Source of the DNA: Cellulophaga sp. 20_2_10 | Lineage (GTDB): Bacteria; Bacteroidota; Bacteroidia; Flavobacteriales; Flavobacteriaceae | Reading direction: 5' to 3' | NCBI RefSeq assembly: GCF_023476645.1 | Contig: NZ_JAMCOJ010000001.1 | Location: 248,001 to 312,000, forward strand | DNA length: 64,000 nt | Part shown: positions 35,304 to 44,339 of the stretch, piece by piece | How positions within the stretch are numbered: position 1 is the first letter of the stretch | Layout of the letters: each line of letters starts with the position of its first letter | Translations under genes and position numbers: made by a program | Notes under the pieces: generated by a model | Databases searched by the model: none | What the model was told of the DNA's origin: nothing | Seen by the model: the letters and a program-made list of their open reading frames with translations, nothing else

Positions 35304-35783
35304 CTAATTCAACTCGTACCACTCTATATTTTCTAAGTTTGCCCGTCTACCCATATTTTTGGGTGCATAATTTTTAGCTAGGTAATTTACTATTATGTCT
35401 TCGTTTTTACCCAAGTCCCACAGATTCTGTGTTTCTTGCATCCAACGAATTGTAGCAATCCATCTTTCTTTTGTCATTCTATTCTGAGTCACCATTTTAG
35501 CAGAATGGCAGCTTGTACAATTAGTAACCACTGTCATTAACCCGTCATCATCAACAAAGCCAGTTCTTAAATGTATTCCGTTTTCAACTTTATCCCAGTC
35601 GTCTTCACTTATAGTATCATCTACTACAACTAACTCTGTTTCTTTTTCTTTAAAAGCAGATAAACTAGGATCTACAAGCGCATATATAGCAAAGGCTGTA
35701 CCCAAAAGTACAACACACCATACCATAATAAGCATTCTGTAGACTTGTTTAGCTTGGCCTTTAAATTTATTTTCTTCACTCAT
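35304..35783 (-). CDS. Membrane-anchored cytochrome c subunit of sulfite oxidase
   Basis: This 159-residue protein has one N-terminal transmembrane segment (about 17-36), a linker with many acids and a mono-heme cytochrome c domain with CTSCH at 89-93. A methionine near the C-terminus (KNMGRR) is the probable sixth heme ligand. It starts immediately after the sulfite oxidase stop codon, so translation is coupled. The pairing with a molybdopterin sulfite oxidase is the same as SorA-SorB systems, where the cytochrome accepts electrons from sulfite. Specific partner identity is inferred from the operon. Confidence 0.88.
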   Translation of the reverse strand: MSEENKFKGQAKQVYRMLIMVWCVVLLGTAFAIYALVDPSLSAFKEKETELVVVDDTISEDDWDKVENGIHLRTGFVDDDGLMTVVTNCTSCHSAKMVTQNRMTKERWIATIRWMQETQNLWDLGKNEDIIVNYLAKNYAPKNMGRRANLENIEWYELN

Positions 35784-37004
35784 CTATTTCACTTTTACAG
35801 CTATTCTATGACAAGCATTGTTTAAGTATCCTTTAGGATTCCACCCAGGAACCAACATTGGTTGCCCTACTCCATTAGCATCTGTAGCACGAGCCCAAAC
35901 TTCATAATATCCTTTTTCAGGAAATGTAATTACAGCATTAAAATGTTGCCAAGCCAATCTATTTACTGGTTTTTCTATAGAACACGTTTGCCAAGTAGCA
36001 CCAAAGTCTATGGAATATTCCATTTGATCAACTTCTAATTCTCCTGCCCAAGCGTGACCACGAATTTTCAATTTTTTATCTAATTCTAACACTGCACCAG
36101 ACTTTGGATAAGTAATTAAAGATTTTACAGGCATAGACTCTATAATTTTCATATCCTCATCTTCTACCTTTTCTCCTGGAGCAACTGTATTTTTGGGAAC
36201 CCTATAAGCTGGTGCTTTCATTTTAGCCCCGTCATGTTCAATATTACGAACACTAATGCGGTTTAACCACTTACCAGAAGTAGATGCTGGCCAACCACCA
36301 CAAACCAAACGTAAAGGGTAGCCGTGAGCTGCCGGAATATCTTCACCATTCATTTTAAAAGCTACTAAAGTTTCCTCTTGTACCGCTTTACGCATTGGTA
36401 CACCCCTAGAAATAGGCTCTTTATTTGGATCTCTGCTAATATGAGAATCTGCTGCGTGATACCCAATGTAAACCGCAGAATCTTTTACACCTACATCATC
36501 AAGAATATCTTTAAGCCTAACACCAGTCCAACTAGCACAAGAAACAGCACCTATAGTCCATTGATTTCCTTTTGCTGGCGGGTTAAACTCGGACCTACCG
36601 TTACCGCCGCATTCAACAGTAAGTTGATAAGTATAGTGCTTAAATTTTGATTTTAATTCTGATAAAGTATACGTTTTTGTCTGTTCTACAGATTCACCAT
36701 CTATGACAAGCGTCCAACTAGCAACATCTATATTTTCTGGTGGAATACCATTATTTCTAATAAACATATTTTTATTAGATGTTACTTTTTCATCTAATAA
36801 ATGAGCTTTGGCTTCAATATTCCAAGGTTTATCATTTAAAACCACCATTTCTTTATCTAACCCAAATAAAACAAATGGATCTGTATCTTGCAAAGCTAAC
36901 GGTTGGTAATTTATTGGCATTTTAGAACCAAAAACAATATCCGCCCCAATAATACCTGCCATAGTAGTTAGTGTGGCTTTTCTAACAAAATTTCTTCTTT
37001 TCAA
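35784..37004 (-). CDS. Molybdopterin-dependent sulfite oxidase
   Basis: This 406-residue molybdoenzyme oxidises sulfite to sulfate. It starts with a twin-arginine signal (RRNFVRK at 3-9 and a hydrophobic stretch), so it is exported folded. The molybdopterin domain has ECGGNGR with the molybdenum ligand Cys132, and ASWTGVRLKDIL; a C-terminal Mo-co dimerisation domain follows (about 280-406, SGAVLELDKKLKIRGHAWAG and ATDANGVGQP). The tightly coupled cytochrome c gene supports a SorAB-type enzyme. Other members of the sulfite oxidase superfamily (e.g. MsrP-like) have other roles, but the length, cytochrome partner and dimerisation domain favour sulfite oxidase. Confidence 0.9.
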   Translation of the reverse strand: MKRRNFVRKATLTTMAGIIGADIVFGSKMPINYQPLALQDTDPFVLFGLDKEMVVLNDKPWNIEAKAHLLDEKVTSNKNMFIRNNGIPPENIDVASWTLVIDGESVEQTKTYTLSELKSKFKHYTYQLTVECGGNGRSEFNPPAKGNQWTIGAVSCASWTGVRLKDILDDVGVKDSAVYIGYHAADSHISRDPNKEPISRGVPMRKAVQEETLVAFKMNGEDIPAAHGYPLRLVCGGWPASTSGKWLNRISVRNIEHDGAKMKAPAYRVPKNTVAPGEKVEDEDMKIIESMPVKSLITYPKSGAVLELDKKLKIRGHAWAGELEVDQMEYSIDFGATWQTCSIEKPVNRLAWQHFNAVITFPEKGYYEVWARATDANGVGQPMLVPGWNPKGYLNNACHRIAVKVK

Positions 37005-37025
37005 ATCAGTTCTAGGATATAATTA

Positions 37026-37211
37026 TTATTCAATTTCACCTCTATTTCTTGCTCTAATATTAAAAATCATTGCTACAGTTACAGCAGTAGCTGAAATAAT
37101 ACCCACATAAAAACCAATACTTAAGTCATTATAATCCGCAGTAAGTAGGTGCATTAAAATTAGTAATAAACAGAAGAATATTACAATAAATGGTATAATT
37201 TTTTTACTCAT
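37026..37211 (-). CDS. Small membrane protein of the sulfite oxidase operon
   Basis: This 61-residue protein has two hydrophobic segments (about 5-24 and 32-50) and a short charged tail (RARNRGEIE). I do not recognise a family. It is 21 bases upstream of the sulfite oxidase gene and 1 base downstream of the next membrane protein gene, so it belongs to the same operon. A membrane-anchoring or assembly role for the exported oxidase/cytochrome pair is a guess from position only. Confidence 0.7.
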   Translation of the reverse strand: MSKKIIPFIVIFFCLLLILMHLLTADYNDLSIGFYVGIISATAVTVAMIFNIRARNRGEIE

Positions 37212-37212
37212 A

Positions 37213-37515
37213 CTATTTTTTAGTGATAACTTTATCTAGTTTAGATCCGCTAATTACATATGTATATAGCCACATTAAGGTAAAAGAAGGTATAAAATCT
37301 GTTCCAGGTATTAATTCCTCTACAAAAGATACCATACCTGCTGCTTTGCCTGCCGTACCTTTATACATTCTAGTCATTAACCAATAAGAAACTGGAGCCC
37401 ACACAACATCTGTAAACTCTCCTATTCCTATAACTGAAAAAGAAAGCATTCCTATTGCATCAAAAAGAAGACCCAAGAACAAGTCTTTATATTTGTTATT
37501 TTTAGTATTTGTCAT
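37213..37515 (-). CDS. Conserved small membrane protein of the sulfite oxidase operon
   Basis: This 100-residue protein has about three hydrophobic segments (about 10-32, 34-47 and 72-90) with glycine-rich turns (GIGEFTDVVWAPVSYW, GKAAGMVSFVEELIPGTDFIPS). I cannot assign a function. It is the first gene of the four-gene minus-strand operon with the 61-residue protein, sulfite oxidase and cytochrome c. Confidence 0.7.
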   Translation of the reverse strand: MTNTKNNKYKDLFLGLLFDAIGMLSFSVIGIGEFTDVVWAPVSYWLMTRMYKGTAGKAAGMVSFVEELIPGTDFIPSFTLMWLYTYVISGSKLDKVITKK

Positions 37516-37546
37516 ATTAAAATAGTTAGTGTACTTTACTAATATA

Positions 37547-37554
37547 CAAAAGTA
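37547..37554 (-). promoter_or_regulatory. Candidate -7 element for the sulfite oxidase operon
   Basis: The minus strand reads TACTTTTG (TAnnTTTG), 31 bases upstream of the first gene's ATG, in the short gap after folE. No clear -33 element is visible. Confidence 0.45.
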
Positions 37555-37569
37555 ATGCCAGTGTTTTTT

Positions 37570-38169
37570 TTACGAAAGACTAGAGCTTATCAACTTTAAA
37601 AACTCATTTCGCGTTTCTTGCTTTTCAAACTGACCTCTAAAACCAGATGTTGTTGTAACAGAATTTTGTTTTTGCACTCCACGCATCATCATACACATAT
37701 GAGAAGCCTCTATAACAACAGCTACACCTTGTGGTTTTAATGTATCGTTTAGACACTCTAAAATATCGTGTGTTAAGCGCTCTTGCACCTGCAGTCTTCT
37801 TGCAAATACATCTACAATTCTTGGTATTTTACTTAAACCAACAATATGCCCGTTTGGTATGTATGCAACATGTGCTTTTCCAAAAAATGGTAACATATGA
37901 TGCTCACACAAAGAATACAACTCTATGTCTTTAATTATAACCATATCGTCATAATCTTCTTTAAACATTGCAGCCTTTAATATCTTTACTGGATCTTGCT
38001 CGTATCCTTGAGTTAAAAACAACATTGCTTTTGCTGCTCTTTCTGGTGTTTTAACTAAGCCCTCTCTTTCTATATCTTCACCAACACCTTTAATTATTTT
38101 AGAATAATTATCCTTTACTTCGTCTGCTGCTTCTAAGTTGTACTCCTCAAAGTTTTTGTAAAAAGACAT
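37570..38169 (-). CDS. folE: GTP cyclohydrolase I
   Basis: FolE converts GTP to dihydroneopterin triphosphate, the first step of folate and pteridine synthesis. The 199-residue length fits. The zinc-binding and catalytic motif [19 protein letters not shown], with a further cysteine in [13 protein letters not shown], and the conserved [13 protein letters not shown] are present. The homodecamer acts in the cytoplasm. It is divergent from the LolD-like gene. Confidence 0.95.
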   Translation of the reverse strand: MSFYKNFEEYNLEAADEVKDNYSKIIKGVGEDIEREGLVKTPERAAKAMLFLTQGYEQDPVKILKAAMFKEDYDDMVIIKDIELYSLCEHHMLPFFGKAHVAYIPNGHIVGLSKIPRIVDVFARRLQVQERLTHDILECLNDTLKPQGVAVVIEASHMCMMMRGVQKQNSVTTTSGFRGQFEKQETRNEFLKLISSSLS

Positions 38170-38289
38170 AGTATGTATTTTGTTTTAATGTAGTTTTTAT
38201 TCCGTTTAAGAACTTTTAAATCTAAAAAGTCCGCTTCTCTTTCAAAAATAGGTATTAAAATTGAATATTAAATACCGCTTTCTTTTATT

Positions 38290-38297
38290 TATTTTTG
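38290..38297 (+). promoter_or_regulatory. Candidate -7 element for the LolD-like gene
   Basis: TATTTTTG matches TAnnTTTG and lies 46 bases before the ATG at 38344. A TTG at 38261 is rather far upstream. Confidence 0.4.
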
Positions 38298-38343
38298 CCA
38301 TATCACAGCTAATGACTACTTTCATCGGCGAAAAAATAAGGGA

Positions 38344-39195
38344 ATGATAAAAGCTAAAAATATTAGAAAGTTTTACGGGAAACTTCAGGTTTTAAAAGGT
38401 GTAAATCTTCATATAAAAAAAGGTGAAGTTGTTTCTATTGTTGGTGCTTCTGGCGCAGGTAAAACTACGCTATTGCAGATACTAGGAACCTTAGATAATC
38501 CCGATTTACAAAAAGATTCTTCTTTAGTTATTAATGATACAGATATTACATTATACAGTGAAAAAAAAGCTAAGAAATCTGCTCAATGGTTATTTTTTCT
38601 AAAAATAATATACTCCATATTTGTCGCTGTTTCACTTTTTATAAGCCCTGAAAACCTAGATGAATATGTAATGTTAACAATAAGAATTGTTCTAGTTATA
38701 CCCTTATTAATATTAGGTATTTTACGATTTATCAAGAAAGAAGAAAAATCTAATGATCTTTCATCCTTTAGAAACGAACATATTGGCTTTATTTTTCAAT
38801 TTCACCAATTATTACCTGAATTTACAGCTTTAGAGAATGCTTGTATCCCTGCTTACATCAGAAAAACACCTAAAGAAGAAGCTGAAAAAAGAGGAAAAGA
38901 ACTTCTAGATTTTCTTGGTCTTTCTCATAGATACCACCATAAACCTAGCGAATTATCTGGAGGAGAACAACAACGTGTTGCTGTTGCAAGAGCTTTAATA
39001 AACAACCCTTCTATTATTTTTGCTGATGAACCTAGTGGTAACTTAGATTCTGAGAGTGCAGATAACCTACATAAATTATTTTTTAAATTACGAGACGAGT
39101 TTGGACAAACCTTTGTTATTGTAACACACAATGAGGAGCTCGCAGATATGGCAGATCGTAAATTAGTAATGGTAGACGGACAAATAAAAGAGTAG
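38344..39195 (+). CDS. LolD-like ABC ATPase with an inserted transmembrane hairpin
   Basis: This 283-residue protein is an ABC nucleotide-binding subunit of the LolD/MacB type: Walker A GASGAGKT (34-41), Q-loop Gln152 ([15 protein letters not shown]), signature LSGGEQQ (204-210), Walker B IIFADEP (224-230) and switch His262. LolD drives release of lipoproteins from the inner membrane with LolC/E. The odd feature is a segment of about 65 residues (about 73-137; 38560-38757) between the Walker A subdomain and the Q-loop, with two hydrophobic stretches (82-100 and 109-130) flanked by lysine-rich ends. LolD proteins are normally about 225-235 residues and soluble. No lolC/E partner is in the window. 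The CPBP protease gene follows after 1 base. Confidence 0.88.
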   Translation: MIKAKNIRKFYGKLQVLKGVNLHIKKGEVVSIVGASGAGKTTLLQILGTLDNPDLQKDSSLVINDTDITLYSEKKAKKSAQWLFFLKIIYSIFVAVSLFISPENLDEYVMLTIRIVLVIPLLILGILRFIKKEEKSNDLSSFRNEHIGFIFQFHQLLPEFTALENACIPAYIRKTPKEEAEKRGKELLDFLGLSHRYHHKPSELSGGEQQRVAVARALINNPSIIFADEPSGNLDSESADNLHKLFFKLRDEFGQTFVIVTHNEELADMADRKLVMVDGQIKE

Positions 39196-39196
39196 A

Positions 39197-39754
39197 ATGT
39201 TAAAAGAAGTTTATCAGTTTTTAAAAGATCCCGAGAATAGTAAAGACGAGAACACCAATTTTACTTACAGAATAACCGTTTTTATAAAATTGCTCTTTTG
39301 GGGCTTGGCTATTGGCGTTGGTATTGTAATTTTTAACTCTATATGGGAAGTTACGGGTATTTTAGAGCCCAATAAACACGCTATAAGTAAGGCTTTTGAA
39401 GAATATAGTACTCCTGTATTGGGATTACTAATAGTTATAGTAGCTCCTGTGTTTGAAGAACTAATTTTTAGAGGTCCGCTTGGCTTTTTTAAAGACCATA
39501 AAACATTTAGAATTATGCTATACATCTCCATTGTACTATTTGGAGCAGTGCATATTACAAATTTTGAAATTACACCAACGGTTTTAGTATTGTCTCCATT
39601 TTTAGTAGCTCCGCAGTTGGTTTTAGGAACTTTTGCATCATTTATACGTGTTAAGTTTGGCTTAGGCTGGTCTATGCTGTTACACGCTAGTCATAATTTT
39701 ATGTTGTTTTTACCAATTTTAGCTCTTAAAATTTTAGATATCCCTATTGAATAA
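39197..39754 (+). CDS. CPBP-family intramembrane metalloprotease
   Basis: This 185-residue membrane protein matches the CPBP (Abi/CAAX) family: Glu87-Glu88-x-x-x-Arg92 (EELIFRGPL), a histidine in FGAVHITNF (His118), and HASHNF near 162-167 supply the expected glutamate and histidine set. About six hydrophobic segments are visible. Family members include CAAX prenyl proteases and bacteriocin-immunity proteins; the substrate is unknown. It begins 1 base after the LolD-like gene, and its stop overlaps the start of the TIGR02757 gene (ATGA), so the three genes form one operon. Confidence 0.86.
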   Translation: MLKEVYQFLKDPENSKDENTNFTYRITVFIKLLFWGLAIGVGIVIFNSIWEVTGILEPNKHAISKAFEEYSTPVLGLLIVIVAPVFEELIFRGPLGFFKDHKTFRIMLYISIVLFGAVHITNFEITPTVLVLSPFLVAPQLVLGTFASFIRVKFGLGWSMLLHASHNFMLFLPILALKILDIPIE

Positions 39755-40518
39755 TGACAAAAACCGAATTAAAAGAGTTTTTAGATCTAAAGGTTGTACA
39801 GTATAACAATCCCGATTTCATCACCTCAGATCCTATACAAATTCCGCATAGTTTTACTAAAAAGGAAGATGTAGAAATTGCTGCTTTTTTAACCGCTACT
39901 ATTGCTTGGGGCAACCGTAAAAGTATTATTAAGAACGCAAAACGAATGATGGAACTTTTAGACAATTCTCCGCACGACTTTGTTTTAAATCATTCTGATG
40001 ACGATTTAGGAAATTTTAAAGGTTTTGTTCATCGTACTTTTAATGAAATAGATTTAACCTTTTTTGTACAAAGTTTAAAAAACATTTATACAAATCACGG
40101 TGGCTTAGAAGCTGTTTTTAAAACGCATACCAAAGAAAACGACCTACAAACGGGAATTTCTAAATTTAAGACTACTTTTTTTGAAATAGAACATCCAAAA
40201 CGTACTACAAAACATATCTCTGACCCTTTAAAAGGTTCTGCTGCTAAACGTATTAATATGTTTTTACGTTGGATGGTACGAGACTCTAATACCAATGTAG
40301 ATTTTGGCATCTGGAAAACTATAGATCCAGCACTCCTCTCTTGCCCATTAGATGTGCACTCTGGTAATGTAGCTCGTAAATTAGGGCTACTAAAACGAAA
40401 ACAGAATGATGCTAAAGCGTTAGCGGAATTAGATAAAAGTTTACGCAAACTAGATCCTAAAGACCCATCTAAGTACGACTTTGCTTTGTTTGGACTTGGG
40501 GTTTTTGAAGGGTTTTAA
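39754..40518 (+). CDS. TIGR02757-family protein of unknown function
   Basis: This 254-residue cytoplasmic protein matches the TIGR02757 (DUF2400) family, conserved in Bacteroidota. Family-like segments are AAFLTATIAWGNRKSII, DPLKGSAAKRINMFLRWMVR and SCPLDVHSGNVARKLGLL. The fold and function are unknown to me. It overlaps the CPBP gene start/stop by one base. Its last 72 bases are repeated at 44247-44318, which suggests that DNA has been inserted downstream. Confidence 0.82.
   Translation: MTKTELKEFLDLKVVQYNNPDFITSDPIQIPHSFTKKEDVEIAAFLTATIAWGNRKSIIKNAKRMMELLDNSPHDFVLNHSDDDLGNFKGFVHRTFNEIDLTFFVQSLKNIYTNHGGLEAVFKTHTKENDLQTGISKFKTTFFEIEHPKRTTKHISDPLKGSAAKRINMFLRWMVRDSNTNVDFGIWKTIDPALLSCPLDVHSGNVARKLGLLKRKQNDAKALAELDKSLRKLDPKDPSKYDFALFGLGVFEGF
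40446..40517 (+). repeat. 72-bp direct repeat, copy A (3' end of the TIGR02757 gene)
   Basis: This segment matches 44247-44318 at 71 of 72 positions (the only difference is C at 40457 versus T at 44258). The two copies bracket the outer-membrane receptor and GLPGLI genes. Confidence 0.93.
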
Positions 40519-40553
40519 TAATTCTAAGTATATAGTCTACTGAAGAATAAAAA

Positions 40554-43229
40554 TTAAAATGAATACATAAAACTAAGTAAATAACACCTCCCTAATAAAT
40601 TAGTTTCTTGAGAGTTAATAGAAAACTCATTTACATTTCCCACTATAAATGAAGTGTTATTTAATAAATTAACCCCTTTTAATCCCCATTGCCAGTTTTT
40701 ATTTTCTGGTTTATACATTACATCAAAATTTAAGAATGAATTGGTTGTGCCCTTATCTGTAAAATTTGGAATAAAGTAGTTATAAGAAATAGTACTAAAT
40801 AAGGACCTTGATGGTTTAAACAGTAGTTTTAAATTATTTTCTAAAGATTTATTTGCAAATGAACTCTGACTTACGGCTTCATGATAAGTAAACTTAGTTG
40901 TATTCTCAAAATTAATTGATGAATTAAAAGCGGTTTTTAAGAAAAGACTATTAAACCAGTAAAGAGCTTTATTGTCTCTTAAGCCTGAATTATTAATGAT
41001 GTTTTTATAATTATAAATTGAATAGTTTGATGAAATTTTGAAATTGGTTTTTATTGATGGTATTAATTTTGAAAAATTAAAGAACAAACTAGTATTATCT
41101 GTGTATTCATTTAGAAAAAAACTTGTTGTTTTTATAGCGTTTTCATTTATATCTGTATTAGAAAAATAATTACCTTTTTGCTTTAAGTAATCTACTCCTA
41201 ATGATAAGGCTAACTGATTAAAAAGATCATTTTTAGAGTAAAAAAGACTATATTTTTGATTTTTTTGTGTTGTAATATCAGGAATATTATTTTTTACCAT
41301 ACGATTACTAATTAAAACTTGGTTCTCAAATACATTCTGAATTTCCTGTGTGTTTTGATTAAAACCTGTATTCAAATTTAAATACGAATTTCCATTAAAC
41401 TTATACATCACTGATAATGAAGGCTCAAAAATAATAATACTTTCATCTAAGGGATTTGTAGCACCCTTTAACCCCTGATAAAGTTGTTGAAAAGAGAGTT
41501 TAGGTGAAATAGAAAATTTTCCTATTTTCCAATTATATGATCCTTGAGTATATAAGCTATTTTTAATAAAATTGATATCATTTAAACTACCATCAACTGC
41601 TAACTGTTGCGTGTTATTTTTGCTAATTAAATTAGAATAAAAAGTTTCTTTATCTAAATTAAACCCTACTAAAACACTGTATTTATTGTTGTTTTTGCTT
41701 TTACCTAGCAAAACTGTTTTAAAATCCGTGTTGTATTTTTTAGAAGAATTACTTTGTATATCACTATTAAAATTTTCAGTATTAAAAACAGAAGGATTAA
41801 TGGTGAAATTTTGATCTAAATTATTAAAAGAGTTTGCTAAGTTAATCTGTAAAGCCTTGTTTTCTGATACCTTGTTGGTATACTTCAAGTTCTGTTTAAA
41901 CAATGTATTTTGGGTATTAAGTAGTGAATTAAAATCATTCTCTTGGTTAGATATAGTTCTATATTCTGTATCTATCGTTTCATCCCTAAAACTAAAATTA
42001 TACTCCAACAATGAAGTTTTAGATGTGTTGTACTTTAATTCTAAATCTCCTCTGTACTGTAAAGGTTTTTTGTTTATATAATTATCATCAAAAATTGCAA
42101 ACTGCTCATCACCAGTAATTATAGTACTTTCTGAAAACTGGTTACTGTTAATTTTATCTGACAAATAATATAAATTTACTTTTGCTTTTAATTTATTAGT
42201 TACTGTATAAATACTATTAAAATTAGTAAACAACTGACTATTTTGATTTGATAAGTTGTTATTAGTAACCTGATTAATATTATATTCTGGAATTATATTT
42301 TGAGTGTAGTAATTTTTATCTTTTAATTGTTCTTGTGTAATTTGATAACCAGAATAATTAAAAGGAGACGAATTCTCACCAATAGAATTGTAAGCGCCTA
42401 CAGCAAAAGATTTATGTATTTTATTTATTGCCAATAAATTTGTTGCTATTTCTAATGGACTCCTTTTAGAAGTAGTAAAACCACCCAGTCCAATATCTAT
42501 ACCACCAGAAATGTCACTCCTGTCTTTTTTTAGCTTTAAATTTAAAGCAACTTTTTGGCTATTTTCAATCCCTTTTAAAAGTTTGTTTTCAGAGTAGTTT
42601 TCTATAGCTTCTATTTCTTCAATTAAGTCTATATTTATATTTTTAGTACCAATAGTATAATTATAATCAAACAAGTTATCCCCTTCAATTGTAACTGATT
42701 CTATAGCTTTACCCCTGTAACTAATATTACCCGTACCACTATCAACTTCTATACCCGGAAGTTTCTTTAGTAAGTCTTCTACTTTTCTTTCTGTACCATC
42801 TGCATAAGAATCTACATTATAGGTAACAGTATCTTCCTTTATTGTAAATGCTTTCTTTTTTTCAACTACAACTTCATCTAAATATTCAATTTTTTCTTTA
42901 AACAATACAAACTTAAAAGTTAATGTATCTAATGGTTTAAATCCTTTTATCTCTTCTGTATAAGCTGTATACCCCGTAGCTTTAACAGTTAAAAACAAAC
43001 TATTAGTAGAGTAACTTTTTTTAAGTTGATATGCAAACGCTCCTTTAGTAACAAGTATAAACTCTTTAATTGCACTAGCATTAGGTTCTTTTAATAGTAT
43101 TTGTGCGTTTATAGGTGTATTACCACTAGTAGTAACGGTACCTTTTATTACTTGTGAATAGCTTAATGCTATACTACTCAATAAAAGAAATGGTATTAGT
43201 AAAATTTTAGAACAAAGGAAATTTTTCAA
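40554..43229 (-). CDS. CarboxypepD_reg-like/TonB-type outer-membrane barrel protein
   Basis: This 891-residue protein has a signal peptide (about 1-25), a CarboxypepD_reg-like domain (about 28-115), a plug-like domain with PGIEVDSGTGNISYRGKAIESVTIEGDNL (about 155-195) and a barrel to the end (YSF). It is the type of receptor usually found next to GLPGLI genes. It is strikingly AT-rich: in three sampled lines (41641-41760 and 42901-42960) 43 of 180 bases are G or C, versus 39 of 120 in pxpC (44701-44760 and 45001-45060). It ends 35 bases from the TIGR02757 stop with no terminator hairpin. Ligand unknown. Confidence 0.85.
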   Translation of the reverse strand: MKNFLCSKILLIPFLLLSSIALSYSQVIKGTVTTSGNTPINAQILLKEPNASAIKEFILVTKGAFAYQLKKSYSTNSLFLTVKATGYTAYTEEIKGFKPLDTLTFKFVLFKEKIEYLDEVVVEKKKAFTIKEDTVTYNVDSYADGTERKVEDLLKKLPGIEVDSGTGNISYRGKAIESVTIEGDNLFDYNYTIGTKNINIDLIEEIEAIENYSENKLLKGIENSQKVALNLKLKKDRSDISGGIDIGLGGFTTSKRSPLEIATNLLAINKIHKSFAVGAYNSIGENSSPFNYSGYQITQEQLKDKNYYTQNIIPEYNINQVTNNNLSNQNSQLFTNFNSIYTVTNKLKAKVNLYYLSDKINSNQFSESTIITGDEQFAIFDDNYINKKPLQYRGDLELKYNTSKTSLLEYNFSFRDETIDTEYRTISNQENDFNSLLNTQNTLFKQNLKYTNKVSENKALQINLANSFNNLDQNFTINPSVFNTENFNSDIQSNSSKKYNTDFKTVLLGKSKNNNKYSVLVGFNLDKETFYSNLISKNNTQQLAVDGSLNDINFIKNSLYTQGSYNWKIGKFSISPKLSFQQLYQGLKGATNPLDESIIIFEPSLSVMYKFNGNSYLNLNTGFNQNTQEIQNVFENQVLISNRMVKNNIPDITTQKNQKYSLFYSKNDLFNQLALSLGVDYLKQKGNYFSNTDINENAIKTTSFFLNEYTDNTSLFFNFSKLIPSIKTNFKISSNYSIYNYKNIINNSGLRDNKALYWFNSLFLKTAFNSSINFENTTKFTYHEAVSQSSFANKSLENNLKLLFKPSRSLFSTISYNYFIPNFTDKGTTNSFLNFDVMYKPENKNWQWGLKGVNLLNNTSFIVGNVNEFSINSQETNLLGRCYLLSFMYSF

Positions 43230-43244
43230 AAGTTATGTGTGCTA

Positions 43245-44066
43245 TTAATTTTTAGAAAATTTCTTATGGTATTTATCTAATGCATCATTATACTCTTTGT
43301 CATCTGCATCTATATATAATTCAATACCACCTCTAGAAGATACTACACCTCCACTATTTTCAGCTGGTGCGTAACTTAAAAGTTCTATTGCTTTTTTCTT
43401 GTACAAGTCTTTAAACTCCTGCCAAGTTAGTGCATCTTTTGTATCAAAAGGATTTTCTAAATTAGCTAACTTTACCTTAGTGTTTTTAATGCTTACAGGT
43501 TTAAAAGAGATAAAGTTATCTACAGATTTCAGCTCTAAAATCATACCTGGTAAGCCATCATATTTATAAGGACCGCCTACTGGAAGATCTGGCGTAAACC
43601 AAGCCTCATATTTTCTACCTCTAAAATCCATTGTTGCTAATTGGCATTTAAAACCTAAAATTTCATTAGTATTATTTTGTATGCTCCAACTAAAAATATT
43701 TAGACTATCCTTAACAACAAAATACTTGTAAGCAACTTCATGTTTAGAGTAAAAGGTGCCATTGTTGTAGTCCTTAAATAAGGTAGTTATATTTTTACCA
43801 GTTGGCGTAAAAGTTAACCTAGAATCGTCATCTTCATCTTTAGTAAAAGCTTCTGTAGTTTTCGGCTTACCTTTTTTTGTATATATAGATTTATTTAGCT
43901 CTACAAAATTATTTAACTCATAAACAGCTATAAATGGTCTACGACCTTCTTCTATAGTTAAAGTTTTTTCATATTGTATTTGATAGATGTTTACAGAATC
44001 TTTCTGTGCGAATGCACTATAAAAAATTAATAATGTTGTTATTATGATAAATGTATTTCTTGACAT
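43245..44066 (-). CDS. GLPGLI-family secreted protein
   Basis: This 273-residue protein has a signal peptide (about 1-20, ending in AFAQ) and the GLPGLI motif, here GLPGMILELKS near residue 173, with PYKYDGLPG preceding. TIGR01200 proteins occur in Bacteroidota next to CarboxypepD_reg-like outer-membrane proteins, as here (16-base gap). The function is unknown; a role in signalling or nutrient sensing at the envelope has been proposed only by context. I chose the ATG at 44066 (MSRNTF); a TTG three codons upstream is less likely. Confidence 0.87.
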   Translation of the reverse strand: MSRNTFIIITTLLIFYSAFAQKDSVNIYQIQYEKTLTIEEGRRPFIAVYELNNFVELNKSIYTKKGKPKTTEAFTKDEDDDSRLTFTPTGKNITTLFKDYNNGTFYSKHEVAYKYFVVKDSLNIFSWSIQNNTNEILGFKCQLATMDFRGRKYEAWFTPDLPVGGPYKYDGLPGMILELKSVDNFISFKPVSIKNTKVKLANLENPFDTKDALTWQEFKDLYKKKAIELLSYAPAENSGGVVSSRGGIELYIDADDKEYNDALDKYHKKFSKN

Positions 44067-44246
44067 ATTCAGCAAACCAATTTTTAATTCGTCGGAAAAT
44101 ACTGATTTTGTAAGAAAAAAAGTAGCTTAAATGAAAGATTTATACTTAATTTAAGAAAAAAAACTAATAGTATCTAAAAATTGACTTAAAAGTATGGTGT
44201 ATATAGAATTGTTAATATAGAATGTTTATACTGATACAGTAGCCTA

Positions 44247-44319
44247 CAAACTAGATCTTAAAGACCCATCTAAGTACGACTTTGCTTTGTTTGGACTTGG
44301 GGTTTTTGAAGGGTTTTAG
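44247..44319 (+). pseudogene. Remnant of the TIGR02757 gene 3' end (direct repeat copy B)
   Basis: This segment would encode the last 23 residues of the TIGR02757 protein with one substitution (Pro to Leu) and ends in TAG instead of TAA. It has no start codon or upstream gene. It is the second copy of the 72-bp direct repeat that begins at 40446. It is followed by a second GAAGGGTTTTA unit (44319-44329). Confidence 0.88.
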
Positions 44320-44339
44320 AAGGGTTTTAGATTAGATTT

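Noticed and set aside
40095-40448. Antisense open frame over the TIGR02757 gene
   Set aside because: The plus-strand gene has the family motifs and operon coupling; the antisense frame has none.
40554-44066. A transposon between the 72-bp repeats
   Set aside because: No transposase, integrase or terminal inverted repeats were found, so I describe it only as a bracketed segment.
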